NCBI RefSeq assembly: GCF_004187715.1
Contig: NZ_QZWF01000004.1
Location: 186,001 to 250,000, forward strand
Origin: Streptomyces sp. F001
Lineage (GTDB): Bacteria; Actinomycetota; Actinomycetes; Streptomycetales; Streptomycetaceae
Direction: 5' to 3'
Length of the DNA stretch: 64,000 bases
The translations under genes were made by a program, and so were the position numbers. Positions 50,359 to 60,601 of the stretch are shown one piece after another; position 1 is the stretch's first letter; each line of letters starts with the position of its first letter. The notes under the pieces were generated by a model, which was not told the DNA's origin, did no database searches, and saw nothing but the letters and a program-made list of their open reading frames with translations.

Positions 50359-51721
50359 ATGGCCACGGAGTACGGACAGGGGTACGGATCCCACAGCGGG
50401 CGGCCCGGCCTGGGCCTGGGGGGCGACGTCGAGCGGCGGCATCGGCTGCCGGCCGGGCTGCGGGCGCCGTTCGAGGCGCGCAGCTGGCGTGAGTTCGCGT
50501 ATGTGCTGCTGAGCCTGCCGATGGGCGTGCTGATGTTCACGTACGCCGTCACGATGCTCGCGCTCGGTGCGGGGCTGCTGGTGACGTTCCTCGGTATTCC
50601 GGTGCTGGCGGCAGGGCTGGCCGGGTGCCGGGGGCTCGGGGCGCTGGAGCGGGCGCGGGCGCGCGGACTGCTCGGGCTGGAGGTGGCCGACCCGGAGCCG
50701 CTGCGGATACGCAAGAACGGCCTGATGGGGTGGATCGGCGCCGTTCTGAAGAGCGGCACGTCGTGGCGGCATCTGCTGTACGCGGTGCTGCACTTCCCGT
50801 GGGCGGTGTTCTCCTTCGTCGTCGCGGTGAACTTCTGGGCGTACGGCTGGGCGCTGCTGACGTATCCGCTGTGGTTCTGGCTGTTCCCCGTGTACGGCGG
50901 GCAGGACGGGCTCCAGCTGTACGGCGACGAGACGCATCACGTCTATCTCGACAACCCGTTCGAGATCACGGTGACGGCGCTGGTGGGGCTGCTGTTCACG
51001 CTGGCCACGCCGTGGATCGTGCGGGCGTTGACCCTGGTGGACCGGCTGCTGGTGCACGGGCTGCTCGGGCCGTCGCGGCTGGCGACGCGGGTGGTGGAGC
51101 TGGAGTCCGACCGGGGCGTCGTCGTCGACACGGCGGCGGCGGATCTGCGGCGCATCGAGCGCGATCTGCACGACGGGGCGCAGGCCCGGCTGGTGGCGCT
51201 GGCGATGGATCTGGGGTTGGCGAAGGAGAAGCTGAGCCAGGATCCGCAGGCGGCGGCACAGATGGTGGACGAGGCGCACGGTGAGGTGAAGACGGCGCTG
51301 CAGGAGCTGCGGGACCTGGCGCGCGGGATCCATCCGGCGGTCCTCACCGACCGTGGCCTGGACGCGGCGCTCTCCGCGGTCGCCTCGCGCTGCACGGTGC
51401 CGGTGCAGGTGGAGGTGGACCTGGTGTCGCGGCCGGCTCCGGCGATCGAGGGCATCGCGTACTTCACGGTGTCGGAACTGCTGCAGAACATCAGCAAGCA
51501 TGCGCGGGCCACCTGGGCGGCGGTGGATGTGTGGCGGTCGGAGGACCGGCTGATGCTTCAGGTCATGGACAACGGCGTGGGCGGGGCCGGTGCCGCTGCG
51601 GGCGGGGGTCCGGGCTGGCCGGGCTGGCCGAGCGGCTGGATGCCGTGGACGGGATCCTCGTGGTGACTCGCCGGCCGGCGGGCCCACCCGGATCACCGCG
51701 GAACTCCCTTGGCGGGGGTGA
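50359..51721 (+). CDS. Sensor histidine kinase, second paralogue (two frameshifts)
   Basis: The ATG at 50359 is preferred (MATEYGQGYGSHSGRPGLGL); an ATG at 50262 is possible. It has a membrane sensor domain, phosphoacceptor His in IERDLHDGAQARL, and LLQNISKHA. After DNGVGGAG the expected SGLAGLAERLDAVDGILVV continues in a second frame and SPAGGPTRITAELPWRG in a third. One base is missing in the G run at 51604-51608 and one between 51667 and 51668. Restored, the kinase has 454 residues and ends at the TGA of 51719-51721. As read, it would end early and lose the last ATP-lid segment. Confidence 0.8.
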
Positions 51722-51818
51722 GCGCCCGCCCTCTCCCGGTGCCGTCCCGCCCCCGTCCGAAAGCTGGAATGCTTGACTGGTCGTACGGACCGAGTCGGGC
51801 AATGGGGGGCCGAGGATC

Positions 51819-52490
51819 GTGGAGGACAGGGTGCGGGTGGTCATCGCCGAGGACTCGGTGCTGCTCAGGGAGGGCCTGACCCGGTTGCTGACCGACCGCG
51901 GACATCAAGTCGTCGCCGGAGTCGGGGACGCGGAGGCGTTGATCAAGACCATCACGGATCTGAACGCCGAGGGGACCCTGCCGGACGTCGTGGTGGCCGA
52001 TGTGCGGATGCCGCCGACGCACACCGACGAGGGCGTCAGGGCCGCGGTGCAACTGCGGAAGGAGCATCCCGGGCTCGGTGTGCTCGTGTTGTCGCAGTAC
52101 GTGGAGGAGCGCTACGCCACCGAACTGCTGGCCGGATCCAGCCGCGGAGTCGGGTACCTGCTGAAGGACCGGGTGGCCGAGGTGCGGGAGTTCGTGGACG
52201 CGGTGGTGCGGGTCGCCGAGGGGGGTACCGCCCTCGATCCGGAGGTCGTGGCGCAGCTGCTCGGGCGCAGTCGTAAGCAGGATGTGCTCGCCGGGCTCAC
52301 CCCGAGGGAGCGTGAGGTGCTGGGGCTGATGGCCGAGGGGCGGACCAACTCGGCCATCGCCAAACAGCTGGTGGTGAGCGACGGCGCCGTCGAGAAGCAC
52401 GTCAGCAACATCTTCCTGAAACTGGGCCTGTCCCCGAGCGAGGGGGATCACCGGCGGGTTCTGGCCGTCCTGACGTACTTGAATTCCTGA
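51819..52490 (+). CDS. NarL/LuxR-family response regulator
   Basis: The protein has 223 residues. The receiver domain has acidic pocket Glu11/Asp12, phosphorylatable Asp61 in VVVADVRMPP and a conserved Lys in YLLKDRV. The C-terminal LuxR HTH is complete (LTPREREVLGLMAEGRTNSA, then the recognition helix DGAVEKHVSNIFLKLGL). It starts at GTG. It is almost certainly the output partner of one or both kinases encoded just upstream. The targets may include the divergent nuo operon or korAB; that is inference from position. Confidence 0.93.
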   Translation: MEDRVRVVIAEDSVLLREGLTRLLTDRGHQVVAGVGDAEALIKTITDLNAEGTLPDVVVADVRMPPTHTDEGVRAAVQLRKEHPGLGVLVLSQYVEERYATELLAGSSRGVGYLLKDRVAEVREFVDAVVRVAEGGTALDPEVVAQLLGRSRKQDVLAGLTPREREVLGLMAEGRTNSAIAKQLVVSDGAVEKHVSNIFLKLGLSPSEGDHRRVLAVLTYLNS

Positions 52491-52569
52491 CGAGTACGGG
52501 CCGGGCTGCGCATCCAACGGGGGTACGGGCTGCGTCTTACCCGGGGTACGGGCCGTGTCCCAAGCGGTG

Positions 52570-52615
52570 TTCTTCATGCGAATGACCGAGGGTTCTTCAT
52601 GCGAATGACCGAGGG
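52570..52615. repeat. Perfect 23-bp tandem duplication upstream of korA
   Basis: A 23-base unit beginning TTCTTCATGCGAATG occurs at 52570-52592 and again, identical, at 52593-52615. It lies just before a -10-like TAGGGT (52635-52640), that is, over and upstream of the expected -35 position of korA. Confidence 0.85.
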
Positions 52616-52704
52616 AAGGCAAGCCGTGCCGACGTAGGGTTGGTCCTGGGAGAGCCTGCGGGAAGGCCACTCCCAGACAGCCGCCTCGAAGGAGGTCCAG
52701 TTCA

Positions 52705-54625
52705 GTGACGAGCCAGGTCAGTAGCCAAGCGGAGCAGGCCGACGGAGCCGTCGTGGGAGAGCAGCGCAAAGCGGCCGGCGTCAAGGACGTCCGTCGTCTC
52801 GACCGGGTGATCATCAGGTTCGCGGGGGACTCGGGTGACGGTATGCAGCTCACCGGTGACCGGTTCACGTCGGAGACGGCGTCCTTCGGCAACGACCTGT
52901 CGACGCTGCCGAACTTCCCCGCCGAGATCCGTGCGCCTGCCGGGACCCTGCCCGGGGTGTCGTCCTTCCAGCTCCACTTCGCCGACCACGACATCCTCAC
53001 CCCCGGTGACGCGCCGAACGTCCTGGTGGCGATGAACCCGGCGGCCCTGAAGGCCAACGTCGGCGACCTGCCGCGCGGCGCGGAGATCATCGTCAACACG
53101 GACGAGTTCACCAAACGGGCGATGCAGAAGGTCGGGTACGGAACCAACCCGCTCGAGGACGGCTCGCTCGACGGATACCACCTGCATCCGGTGCCCCTGA
53201 CCACCCTGACCGTCGAGGCGTTGAAGGAGTTCGACCTCACCCGGAAGGAGGCCGAGCGCAGCAAGAACATGTTCGCTCTCGGCCTGCTGTCGTGGATGTA
53301 CCACCGGCCCACCGAGGGCACCGAGAAGTTCCTGCGGTCCAAGTTCGCGAAGAAGCCCGACATCGCGACCGCCAACATCGCCGCCTTCCGGGCGGGCTGG
53401 AACTTCGGTGAGACGACCGAGGACTTCGCGGTCTCCTACGAGGTGGCGCCGGCCGTCAAGGCGTTCCCGGTCGGCACGTACCGCAACATCTCCGGGAACC
53501 TGGCCCTGTCCTACGGCCTGATCGCCGCGAGCAAGCAGGCGGACCTGCCGCTGTTCCTCGGCTCGTACCCGATCACCCCGGCCTCGGACATCCTGCACGA
53601 GCTCAGCAAGCACAAGAACTTCGGTGTGCGGACCTTCCAGGCCGAGGACGAGATCGCGGGCATCGGGGCGGCGCTGGGCGCGGCCTTCGGCGGTTCGCTC
53701 GCCGTGACCACGACCTCGGGGCCGGGCGTGGCGCTCAAGAGCGAGACCATCGGGCTCGCGGTCTCGCTGGAGCTGCCGCTGCTGGTCGTGGACATCCAGC
53801 GCGGCGGGCCGTCGACCGGTCTGCCGACCAAGACCGAGCAGGCCGACCTGCTGCAGGCGATGTTCGGACGCAACGGCGAGGCGCCGGTGCCGGTGATCGC
53901 GCCTCGCACCCCCGCCGACTGCTTCGACGCCGCCCTCGAAGCGGCCCGGATCGCCCTGACGTACCGCACCCCGGTGTTCCTGCTGAGCGACGGCTACCTC
54001 GCCAACGGCTCCGAACCCTGGCGCATCCCGGAGCTGGACGAGCTGCCCGACCTCGGGGTCCAGTTCGCGCAGGGCCCCAACCACACGCTGGAGGACGGCA
54101 GCGAGGTCTTCTGGCCGTACAAGCGCGACCCGCAGACCCTGGCCCGCCCCTGGGCGATCCCGGGCACCCCGGGTCTGGAGCACCGCATCGGCGGCATCGA
54201 GAAGCAGGACGGCACCGGCAACATCTCCTACGACCCCGCCAACCACGACTTCATGGTCCGCACCCGTCAGGCCAAGGTCGACGGCATCGACGTGCCGGAC
54301 CTCGAGGTCGACGACCCGCAGGAGGCGAGCACGCTGGTGCTGGGCTGGGGGTCGACGTACGGACCGATCACGGCCGCGGTCCGCCGTCTGCGCACCGCCG
54401 GCAAGCCGGTCGCGCAGGCCCATCTGCGCCACCTCAATCCCTTCCCGCGGAATCTCGGCACGGTGCTGCAGCGTTACGACAAGGTGGTGATCCCCGAGAT
54501 GAACCTCGGTCAGCTCGCCACGCTGATCCGGGCGAAGTACCTGGTCGACGCCCACTCGTACAACCAGGTCAACGGGATGCCGTTCAAGGCCGAACAGCTC
54601 GCCACGGCGCTCAAGGAGGCCATCG

Positions 54626-54633
<8 letters not shown>
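52705..54633 (+). CDS. korA: 2-oxoacid:ferredoxin oxidoreductase subunit alpha (KorA)
   Basis: The protein has 642 residues. The gamma (POR) domain is fused at the N-terminus (about residues 30-215, VIIRFAGDSGDGMQLTGDRF onward), followed by the pyrimidine-binding alpha domain with YPITPASDILHEL and AEDEIAGIGAALGAAFGG. With KorB it oxidatively decarboxylates 2-oxoglutarate (or another 2-oxoacid) to the acyl-CoA and reduces ferredoxin. The GTG start follows AAGGAGG closely. It overlaps korB by eight bases. Confidence 0.95.
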
Positions 54634-55705
<1,072 letters not shown>

Positions 55706-55723
55706 GCATCGTTCGTCCCCAGG

Positions 55724-55746
55724 GGCCCGGGTCTCAGACCCGGGCC
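55724..55746. terminator. Bidirectional terminator between korB and the HxlR gene
   Basis: GGCCCGGGTCT and its complement form a perfect 11-bp inverted repeat with a single central base. It begins 18 bases after the korB stop and covers the stop codon of the convergent HxlR gene. Confidence 0.8.
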
Positions 55747-56126
55747 TCGTCGTATGCCCGCCGCGCCTTCACCACGTCGTCCATCCGCTTCTGTGTCCAC
55801 AGCGCCAGTCCCTGCACCTGCTCCGCCGCCTCGCGGCCGATCTCGGTCAGGGAGTAGTCGACGCGCGGCGGGATCACCGGCTTGGCGTCCCGGTGCACCA
55901 TGCCGTCCCGCTCCAGGGTCTGCAGCGTCTGGGTGAGCATCTTCTCGCTGACCGGGCGGACCTCGCTGATCGCCCGACGCAGCTCGCTGAACCGGTGCGG
56001 GCGCTCCAGGAGACACATCAGCACCAGCACACCCCAGCGGCTGGTGACGTGCTCCAGGACCAGGCGATGCGGGCACATCGTCTCGCCGTCGGGCTTCCAG
56101 CCTCTTGCCGTTCCACTCTCCGCCAT
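55734..56126 (-). CDS. HxlR-family transcriptional regulator
   Basis: The protein has 130 residues and a winged helix-turn-helix of the HxlR type: CPHRLVLEHVTSRWGVLVLM, RPHRFSELRRAISEVRPVSE, and MLTQTLQTLERDGMVHR. Two cysteines (Cys17 in MCPHRL and Cys38 in MCLLER) could act as redox sensors, as in related QorR/HypR proteins. It is divergent from an NmrA/QorB-like oxidoreductase with about 100 bases between starts, the usual target of such a regulator. Confidence 0.9.
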   Translation of the reverse strand: MAESGTARGWKPDGETMCPHRLVLEHVTSRWGVLVLMCLLERPHRFSELRRAISEVRPVSEKMLTQTLQTLERDGMVHRDAKPVIPPRVDYSLTEIGREAAEQVQGLALWTQKRMDDVVKARRAYDEARV

Positions 56127-56130
56127 GCAG

Positions 56131-56153
56131 GTACCTTACTTCAAAGTGGGTAC
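56131..56153. promoter_or_regulatory. Candidate HxlR operator
   Basis: The stretch has near-dyad symmetry: GTACC at 56131-56135 and GGTAC at 56149-56153 flank ACTTCAAAGT. It lies just upstream of the HxlR start, in the divergent promoter region, as expected for auto- and cross-regulation. Confidence 0.5.
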
Positions 56154-56227
56154 TTTCCAATAGTTAGCGCCACTCCTAGGGTGGGTGCCATACCAACCCG
56201 TACTCACCCGTACACAGGAGTCACCTC

Positions 56228-57082
56228 ATGAGCATCGTCGTCACCGGAGCCACCGGACACCTGGGCCGGCACATCATCGAGCAGTTGCTGGAGAAGGTTC
56301 CGGCCGACCAGGTCGTCGCCGTCGTCCGTGACGAGGCCAAGGCGGCCGACTTCGCGGCCCGTGGCGTACGGCTGGCGGTCGCGGACTACAACGCGCCCGA
56401 GACCTTCGACGGGCTGTTCTCCGCCGGCGACAAGGTGCTGCTGATCTCCGGCAACGAGTTCGACAAGGGCCGCGTCGGCCAGCACAAGGTCGTCATCGAG
56501 GCCGCCAGGGCGGCCGGTGTCGCGCTGCTCGCCTACACCAGCGCCCCCGGCAGTCTGACCGCCGCCCTCGCCGACGACCACCGCGGCACCGAGGAGGCGG
56601 TCCTGGCGTCCGGCGTGCCGTACGCGCTGCTGCGCAACGGTTGGTACCACGAGAACTACACGGAGAACCTCGCCCCGGTACTGGAGCACAACGCGGTCGT
56701 CGCCGCCGCCGGTGAGGGCCGGATCTCCTCCGCCTCCCGTGCCGACTACGCGGCCGCCGCCGTCGCCGTGCTGACCGGCGAGGGGCACGAGAACAAGACG
56801 TACGAGCTGGGCGGCGACGAGGCGTGGAGCCTCGCCGAGTACGCGGCCGAGCTGAGCCGGCAGACCGGCAAGGAGATCGTCTACAACGCGGTCACGCCCG
56901 AGGCGCTCACCGGCATCCTCACCGGCGCCGGCCTGCCCGAGCCGATGGCCGCGATCCTCGCGGGCGTGGACGCCTCCATCGAGAAGGGCGAGCTGGTCGT
57001 CGCGACCGGCGACCTGTCCCGCCTGGCCGGCCGTCCGACCACCCCGCTCTCCGAGGCCGTCACCGCCGCGCTCAAGGGCTGA
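56228..57082 (+). CDS. NmrA/QorB-like NAD(P)H-dependent oxidoreductase
   Basis: The protein has 284 residues. It is an atypical SDR with nucleotide motif VTGATGHLGRHII at residues 5-17, LISGNEFDKGRVGQHKVVIE, and LLRNGWYHENYTEN, closely resembling QorB-type quinone oxidoreductases. These reduce quinones or act as redox-linked NADP binders. It is divergent from the HxlR regulator, which likely controls it in response to quinones or electrophiles. Confidence 0.9.
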   Translation: MSIVVTGATGHLGRHIIEQLLEKVPADQVVAVVRDEAKAADFAARGVRLAVADYNAPETFDGLFSAGDKVLLISGNEFDKGRVGQHKVVIEAARAAGVALLAYTSAPGSLTAALADDHRGTEEAVLASGVPYALLRNGWYHENYTENLAPVLEHNAVVAAAGEGRISSASRADYAAAAVAVLTGEGHENKTYELGGDEAWSLAEYAAELSRQTGKEIVYNAVTPEALTGILTGAGLPEPMAAILAGVDASIEKGELVVATGDLSRLAGRPTTPLSEAVTAALKG

Positions 57083-57193
57083 CCGGCACAGCGCACCCTG
57101 CCCGTCATGACCGTATAGCGATACGGACATGACAGGCGGGGTGGCTCGGCGCTACCTTCGTTCAGGCGAGGCTGACGCACGGAGGAGGAGCCG

Positions 57194-58207
57194 GTGGCCG
57201 GGAAGTCCAGGGGCGAGCAGCGCATAGGTCTGCTGAACGGCTTCGCGGCATACGGGATGTGGGGGTTGTTCCCCCTCTTCTTCCCTCTGCTGAAACCCGC
57301 CGGGCCGTTCGAGGTCCTCGCCCATCGGATGGTGTGGTCCTTCGTCGTCGTCGCCGCGGCGCTGCTCGTCGTACGACGGTGGAGGTGGGCCGGCGAGCTG
57401 CTGCAGCAGCCACGCCGCCTCGGGCTCATCGCGGTCGCCGCGGCAGTCATCGCCGTCAACTGGGGCGTCTACATCTGGGCCGTGAACAACGACCGGGTCG
57501 TCGAGGCCTCCCTCGGGTACTTCATCAACCCCCTCGTCACCATCGCGATGGGCGTGCTGCTCCTGAAGGAGCGGCTGCGGCCCGTGCAGTGGGCGGCGGT
57601 CGGGATCGGCTTCGCGGCGGTTCTCGTCCTCACCGTCGGCTACGGCCGGCCGCCGTGGATCTCGCTCGTCCTCGCCTTCTCCTTCGCCACGTACGGCCTG
57701 GTGAAGAAGAAGGTCAACCTCGGCGGACTGGAGTCGCTGGCCGCCGAGACCGCGATCCAGTTCCTGCCGGCGCTGGCCTATCTGCTGTGGCTGACGGCCG
57801 ACGGCGGCTCCACGTTCGCCACCGAGGGCGCGGGGCACACGGCGCTGCTCGCCGCGACCGGTGTCGTCACCGCGCTCCCGCTGGTCTGCTTCGGCGCGGC
57901 CGCGATCCGCGTGCCCCTGTCCACGCTGGGGCTGTTGCAGTACCTGGCCCCCGTGTTCCAGTTCCTGCTCGGTGTCCTCTACTTCCGCGAGGCCATGCCG
58001 CCCGAGCGCTGGGCCGGGTTCGCGCTGGTCTGGCTGGCGCTCACGCTGCTCACCTGGGACGCGCTGCGCACCGCGCGCCGCTCGGCCCGCACGCTCAGGG
58101 CCGAGACCAGGGCGCCCAGCACCACCATCGCGACGGGCACCGTCAGCGCCGTACGGAACGCGGAGAGCGTCGCCTCCGGGCCAAAGCCGCTGGACGCCAA
58201 GCCGTAG
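57194..58207 (+). CDS. rarD: EamA family transporter RarD
   Basis: The protein has 337 residues and ten transmembrane helices. RarD signatures are GFAAYGMWGLFPLFFPLLKP near the N-terminus, NWGVYIWAVNNDRVVEASLG and YGLVKKK. It starts at GTG after GGAGGAG. The family exports small metabolites; RarD itself is associated with chloramphenicol sensitivity in other bacteria. The last 40 residues are polar and lie antisense to the final helix of the convergent MFS gene; the genes overlap by 229 bases. Confidence 0.9.
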   Translation: MAGKSRGEQRIGLLNGFAAYGMWGLFPLFFPLLKPAGPFEVLAHRMVWSFVVVAAALLVVRRWRWAGELLQQPRRLGLIAVAAAVIAVNWGVYIWAVNNDRVVEASLGYFINPLVTIAMGVLLLKERLRPVQWAAVGIGFAAVLVLTVGYGRPPWISLVLAFSFATYGLVKKKVNLGGLESLAAETAIQFLPALAYLLWLTADGGSTFATEGAGHTALLAATGVVTALPLVCFGAAAIRVPLSTLGLLQYLAPVFQFLLGVLYFREAMPPERWAGFALVWLALTLLTWDALRTARRSARTLRAETRAPSTTIATGTVSAVRNAESVASGPKPLDAKP

Positions 58208-59442
58208 ACCGCGGTCACCGCGGAGATCCCGATCGCGGACCCGAACTGGGTGGCGGTGTTCAGCAGCCCGCCGGCCAGCCCCTGCTCCTGCTCCGCGACC
58301 CCGTCCGTCGCCGCGATGGTCAGCGGCCCGTACGCCAGGGCGAACGCCGTGCCCGCCAGGATCAGCGTCGGGAACATCGCGGCGTACGACCAGTCCAGGC
58401 CGACCGGCAGAAACAGCCCGTAGGCGAGGACCGCCAGCACGAAGCCGCCGAGGATCACGCGGACGTTGCCGTAGCGGGCGACCAGCTTCGGGGTGAGCGT
58501 CGGGGCGAGGACGGCGTCGCAGCCGAGGACGACCAGCGCGACCGCGGTCTGGAGGGACGACCAGCCGCGCAGCTCCTGCAGATACAGCGTGACCACGAAC
58601 TGGAAGCCGAAGAACGCCCCGACGAAGAGCAGCGCCCCGAGGTCGGCCCGCACCACGGACCCCTTGCGCAGGATGCCCAGCCGGACCAGCGGGGCGGCGG
58701 CCCGCCGCTCGACGGCGACGAAGGCGCCGCCCAGCGCCGCCGCGGCGAGCACAGCGAGGGCGGTCAGCGGCCAGTCGTGCAGACCGTGTTCCAGGCGTAC
58801 GACGGCGTAGGCGGCCAGCAGCATGGCGCCGGCCGCGGTGACCGCGCCGAGCAGATCGAAGCCGCCGCGCACCCGCGGGGCACCGTCCGCCGCGGGCACC
58901 AGCCGCACCGCCGCGACCAGCAGCGCCCCCGCCAGGAGCACCGGTGCGAAGAACACCCACCGCCAGCCGAGCTGGGTGAGCAGTCCGCCGATGACCAGGC
59001 CCAGCGAGAAACCGCCGGCCGCCGTGCCCGCGAAGACCAGCAGGGCCTTGTTGCGCTGCGGGCCCTCCTCGTAGGACGTCGTGATCAGCGACAGCGCGGC
59101 CGGGGTCATGAACGCCGCGGCGACACCGGTGACGAAACGGGCGACGACCAGCATCCAGCCGTCGGTCGCGAATCCGCCGAGCCCGGAGAAGAGGAGGAAG
59201 ACGGTCAGCCAGGTCAGGAACATCCGGCGGCGGCCGAGCAGGTCGGCGGCCCGACCGCCGAGCAGGGTGAAGCCGGCGTAGCCGAGGACGTAGGCGCTCA
59301 TCACCCAGGCCGCCGTTCCCGTCGACAGGCCCAGTTCGGACCGGATGGTGGGGATCGCGACCGCCATCATGGCGACGTCGATGCCCTCCAGGAAGATCGT
59401 TCCGCACAGCACGAGCAGCAGGGCCCAGGCGCGGGTGCCCAT
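57979..59442 (-). CDS. MFS transporter, DHA2 (14-helix) type
   Basis: The protein has 487 residues and about 14 helices. The motif A region reads LLGGRAADLLGRRRMFL, and motif C is visible as GLVIGGLLTQLGWRWVFF. These are proton-driven drug exporters. Its C-terminal 25 residues lie opposite the tenth helix of RarD. It is divergent from an HxlR regulator 95 bases away, which probably represses it, so induction by a drug-like compound is expected. Confidence 0.92.
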   Translation of the reverse strand: MGTRAWALLLVLCGTIFLEGIDVAMMAVAIPTIRSELGLSTGTAAWVMSAYVLGYAGFTLLGGRAADLLGRRRMFLTWLTVFLLFSGLGGFATDGWMLVVARFVTGVAAAFMTPAALSLITTSYEEGPQRNKALLVFAGTAAGGFSLGLVIGGLLTQLGWRWVFFAPVLLAGALLVAAVRLVPAADGAPRVRGGFDLLGAVTAAGAMLLAAYAVVRLEHGLHDWPLTALAVLAAAALGGAFVAVERRAAAPLVRLGILRKGSVVRADLGALLFVGAFFGFQFVVTLYLQELRGWSSLQTAVALVVLGCDAVLAPTLTPKLVARYGNVRVILGGFVLAVLAYGLFLPVGLDWSYAAMFPTLILAGTAFALAYGPLTIAATDGVAEQEQGLAGGLLNTATQFGSAIGISAVTAVYGLASSGFGPEATLSAFRTALTVPVAMVVLGALVSALSVRAERRAVRSASQVSSVSASQTSANPAQRSGGMASRK

Positions 59443-59472
59443 GGGGACTCCTCAGGTAGGCGCAGACAGGGC

Positions 59473-59508
59473 GGTTACGGAACTGAGGGTCGGTTCCCTC
59501 TTGTAACC
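59473..59508. promoter_or_regulatory. Candidate operator of the second HxlR regulator
   Basis: Nested inverted repeats are present: GGTTAC (59473-59478) with GTAACC (59503-59508), and inside them GGAAC (59479-59483) with GTTCC (59493-59497). They lie midway between the divergent MFS and HxlR starts. Confidence 0.55.
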
Positions 59509-59537
59509 ACAGCCAGCCTGCGGCAGCATCGACAGAC

Positions 59538-59990
59538 ATGGAAGTAGGCACTTCGAAGTCACCGAGTAACTGCGCGAGCACCGTGGACTACGGCGACGCC
59601 GACCCCTTCCAGTGGGACACCCGGGAGGGCTGCGAGGTACGGCAGATCCTCGACCGCGTCGCCGACAAGTGGTCCCTGCTGGTGATCGCCCTGCTGGAGA
59701 ACCGCCGGCTGCGCTTCACCGAGCTGCGCCGGGAGATCGACGGTGTCAGCCAGCGGATGCTGACGGTCACCCTGCGCCAGCTGGAACGCGACGGCCTGGT
59801 CCGACGCACCGTGCACCCGGTCGTACCGCCCCGGGTCGACTACGAACTCACCCCGCTCGGCGGCACACTGCACGCCACGATCCAGTCACTGGTCAGATGG
59901 ACCGAGGACCACCAGCGGGAGATCGCCGCGGCACGGGCGGCATACGACGCACGAGAAGCCGGGGCCGAGGTCGGGGCCAAGGCCGGTTAG
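59538..59990 (+). CDS. HxlR-family transcriptional regulator
   Basis: The protein has 150 residues. The winged HTH shows EVRQILDRVADKWSLLVIAL, RRLRFTELRREIDGVSQRML and LRQLERDGLVRR. Cysteines lie at residue 13 and just before the HTH (REGCEVR), the latter in the position used for redox sensing by some HxlR proteins. It is divergent from the MFS exporter and overlaps the convergent ABATE/CGNR gene by four bases. Confidence 0.92.
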   Translation: MEVGTSKSPSNCASTVDYGDADPFQWDTREGCEVRQILDRVADKWSLLVIALLENRRLRFTELRREIDGVSQRMLTVTLRQLERDGLVRRTVHPVVPPRVDYELTPLGGTLHATIQSLVRWTEDHQREIAAARAAYDAREAGAEVGAKAG

Positions 59991-60601
59991 GGCGCCTTCC
60001 GGGCCCGGTGCGCCCGGACCTTCGCCCGGTTCCCGCAGTGCTCCATCGCGCACCACCGCCGCCGGCCGGGGCGCGAGGTGTCGACGAAGAGCAGAGAGCA
60101 GTCGTGGGCGGCGCACTCACGGATGCGGTCGGCGTACGGGCCGGTGAAGAGGTCGATCGCGTCACGGGCGACGGTCGCCAGCAGCTGGGTGCCGCTGGCG
60201 CCCGGGGCCCAGGCGTGGGTGCCGTCCGGGGTGAGGCGGGCGACGAGTGAGGGCGCAGCGGCGGCCGCGTTGACGATGTCCAGGTGGCGCTGCTGGAGCG
60301 GGCGGCCGTGTGCGCGGTCGGCGGTGAGCAGGAAGAGGGCGTCGCGCAGGGCTCGGGCCGCCGCGAGTTCGCCCTCGCTGACGGTGAGATCGAGTCCGGC
60401 CGGCAGCCGGCTGCGACCGGCCCAGGTCACGAGGTCGGCGGGCTCGTGCAGCACCTCGAAGCGCGCGAAGGCTCCGGGCCCGCCGGTGGGCAGCAGCTCC
60501 AGGCAGAGCGCTCCGGGGTCGAAGCGGTAGGGCGTCCCTTCGTACGAGATCAGGGTCAGGCCGGGTGACGTGTTCGGCAATTCCGGTGGACGCTCGCTCA
60601 T
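59987..60601 (-). CDS. ABATE/CGNR zinc finger regulator
   Basis: The protein has 204 residues from the ATG at 60601 (MSERPPELPNTSPGLTLISY). The N-terminal ABATE-type domain has LCLELLPTGG, and the C-terminal zinc finger has ECAAHDCSLLFVD followed by WCAMEHCGNRAKVRAHRAR, the CGNR motif. Such proteins are presumed stress-linked transcription regulators. The start codon lies inside a perfect inverted repeat shared with the divergent VOC gene, so autoregulation is likely. Confidence 0.88.
   Translation of the reverse strand: MSERPPELPNTSPGLTLISYEGTPYRFDPGALCLELLPTGGPGAFARFEVLHEPADLVTWAGRSRLPAGLDLTVSEGELAAARALRDALFLLTADRAHGRPLQQRHLDIVNAAAAAPSLVARLTPDGTHAWAPGASGTQLLATVARDAIDLFTGPYADRIRECAAHDCSLLFVDTSRPGRRRWCAMEHCGNRAKVRAHRARKAP

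Noticed and set aside
57152..59581. An 809-codon minus-strand frame across rarD and the MFS gene
   Set aside because: It is a shadow frame. The real MFS protein is in a different frame with 14 clear membrane helices, and rarD is on the plus strand.
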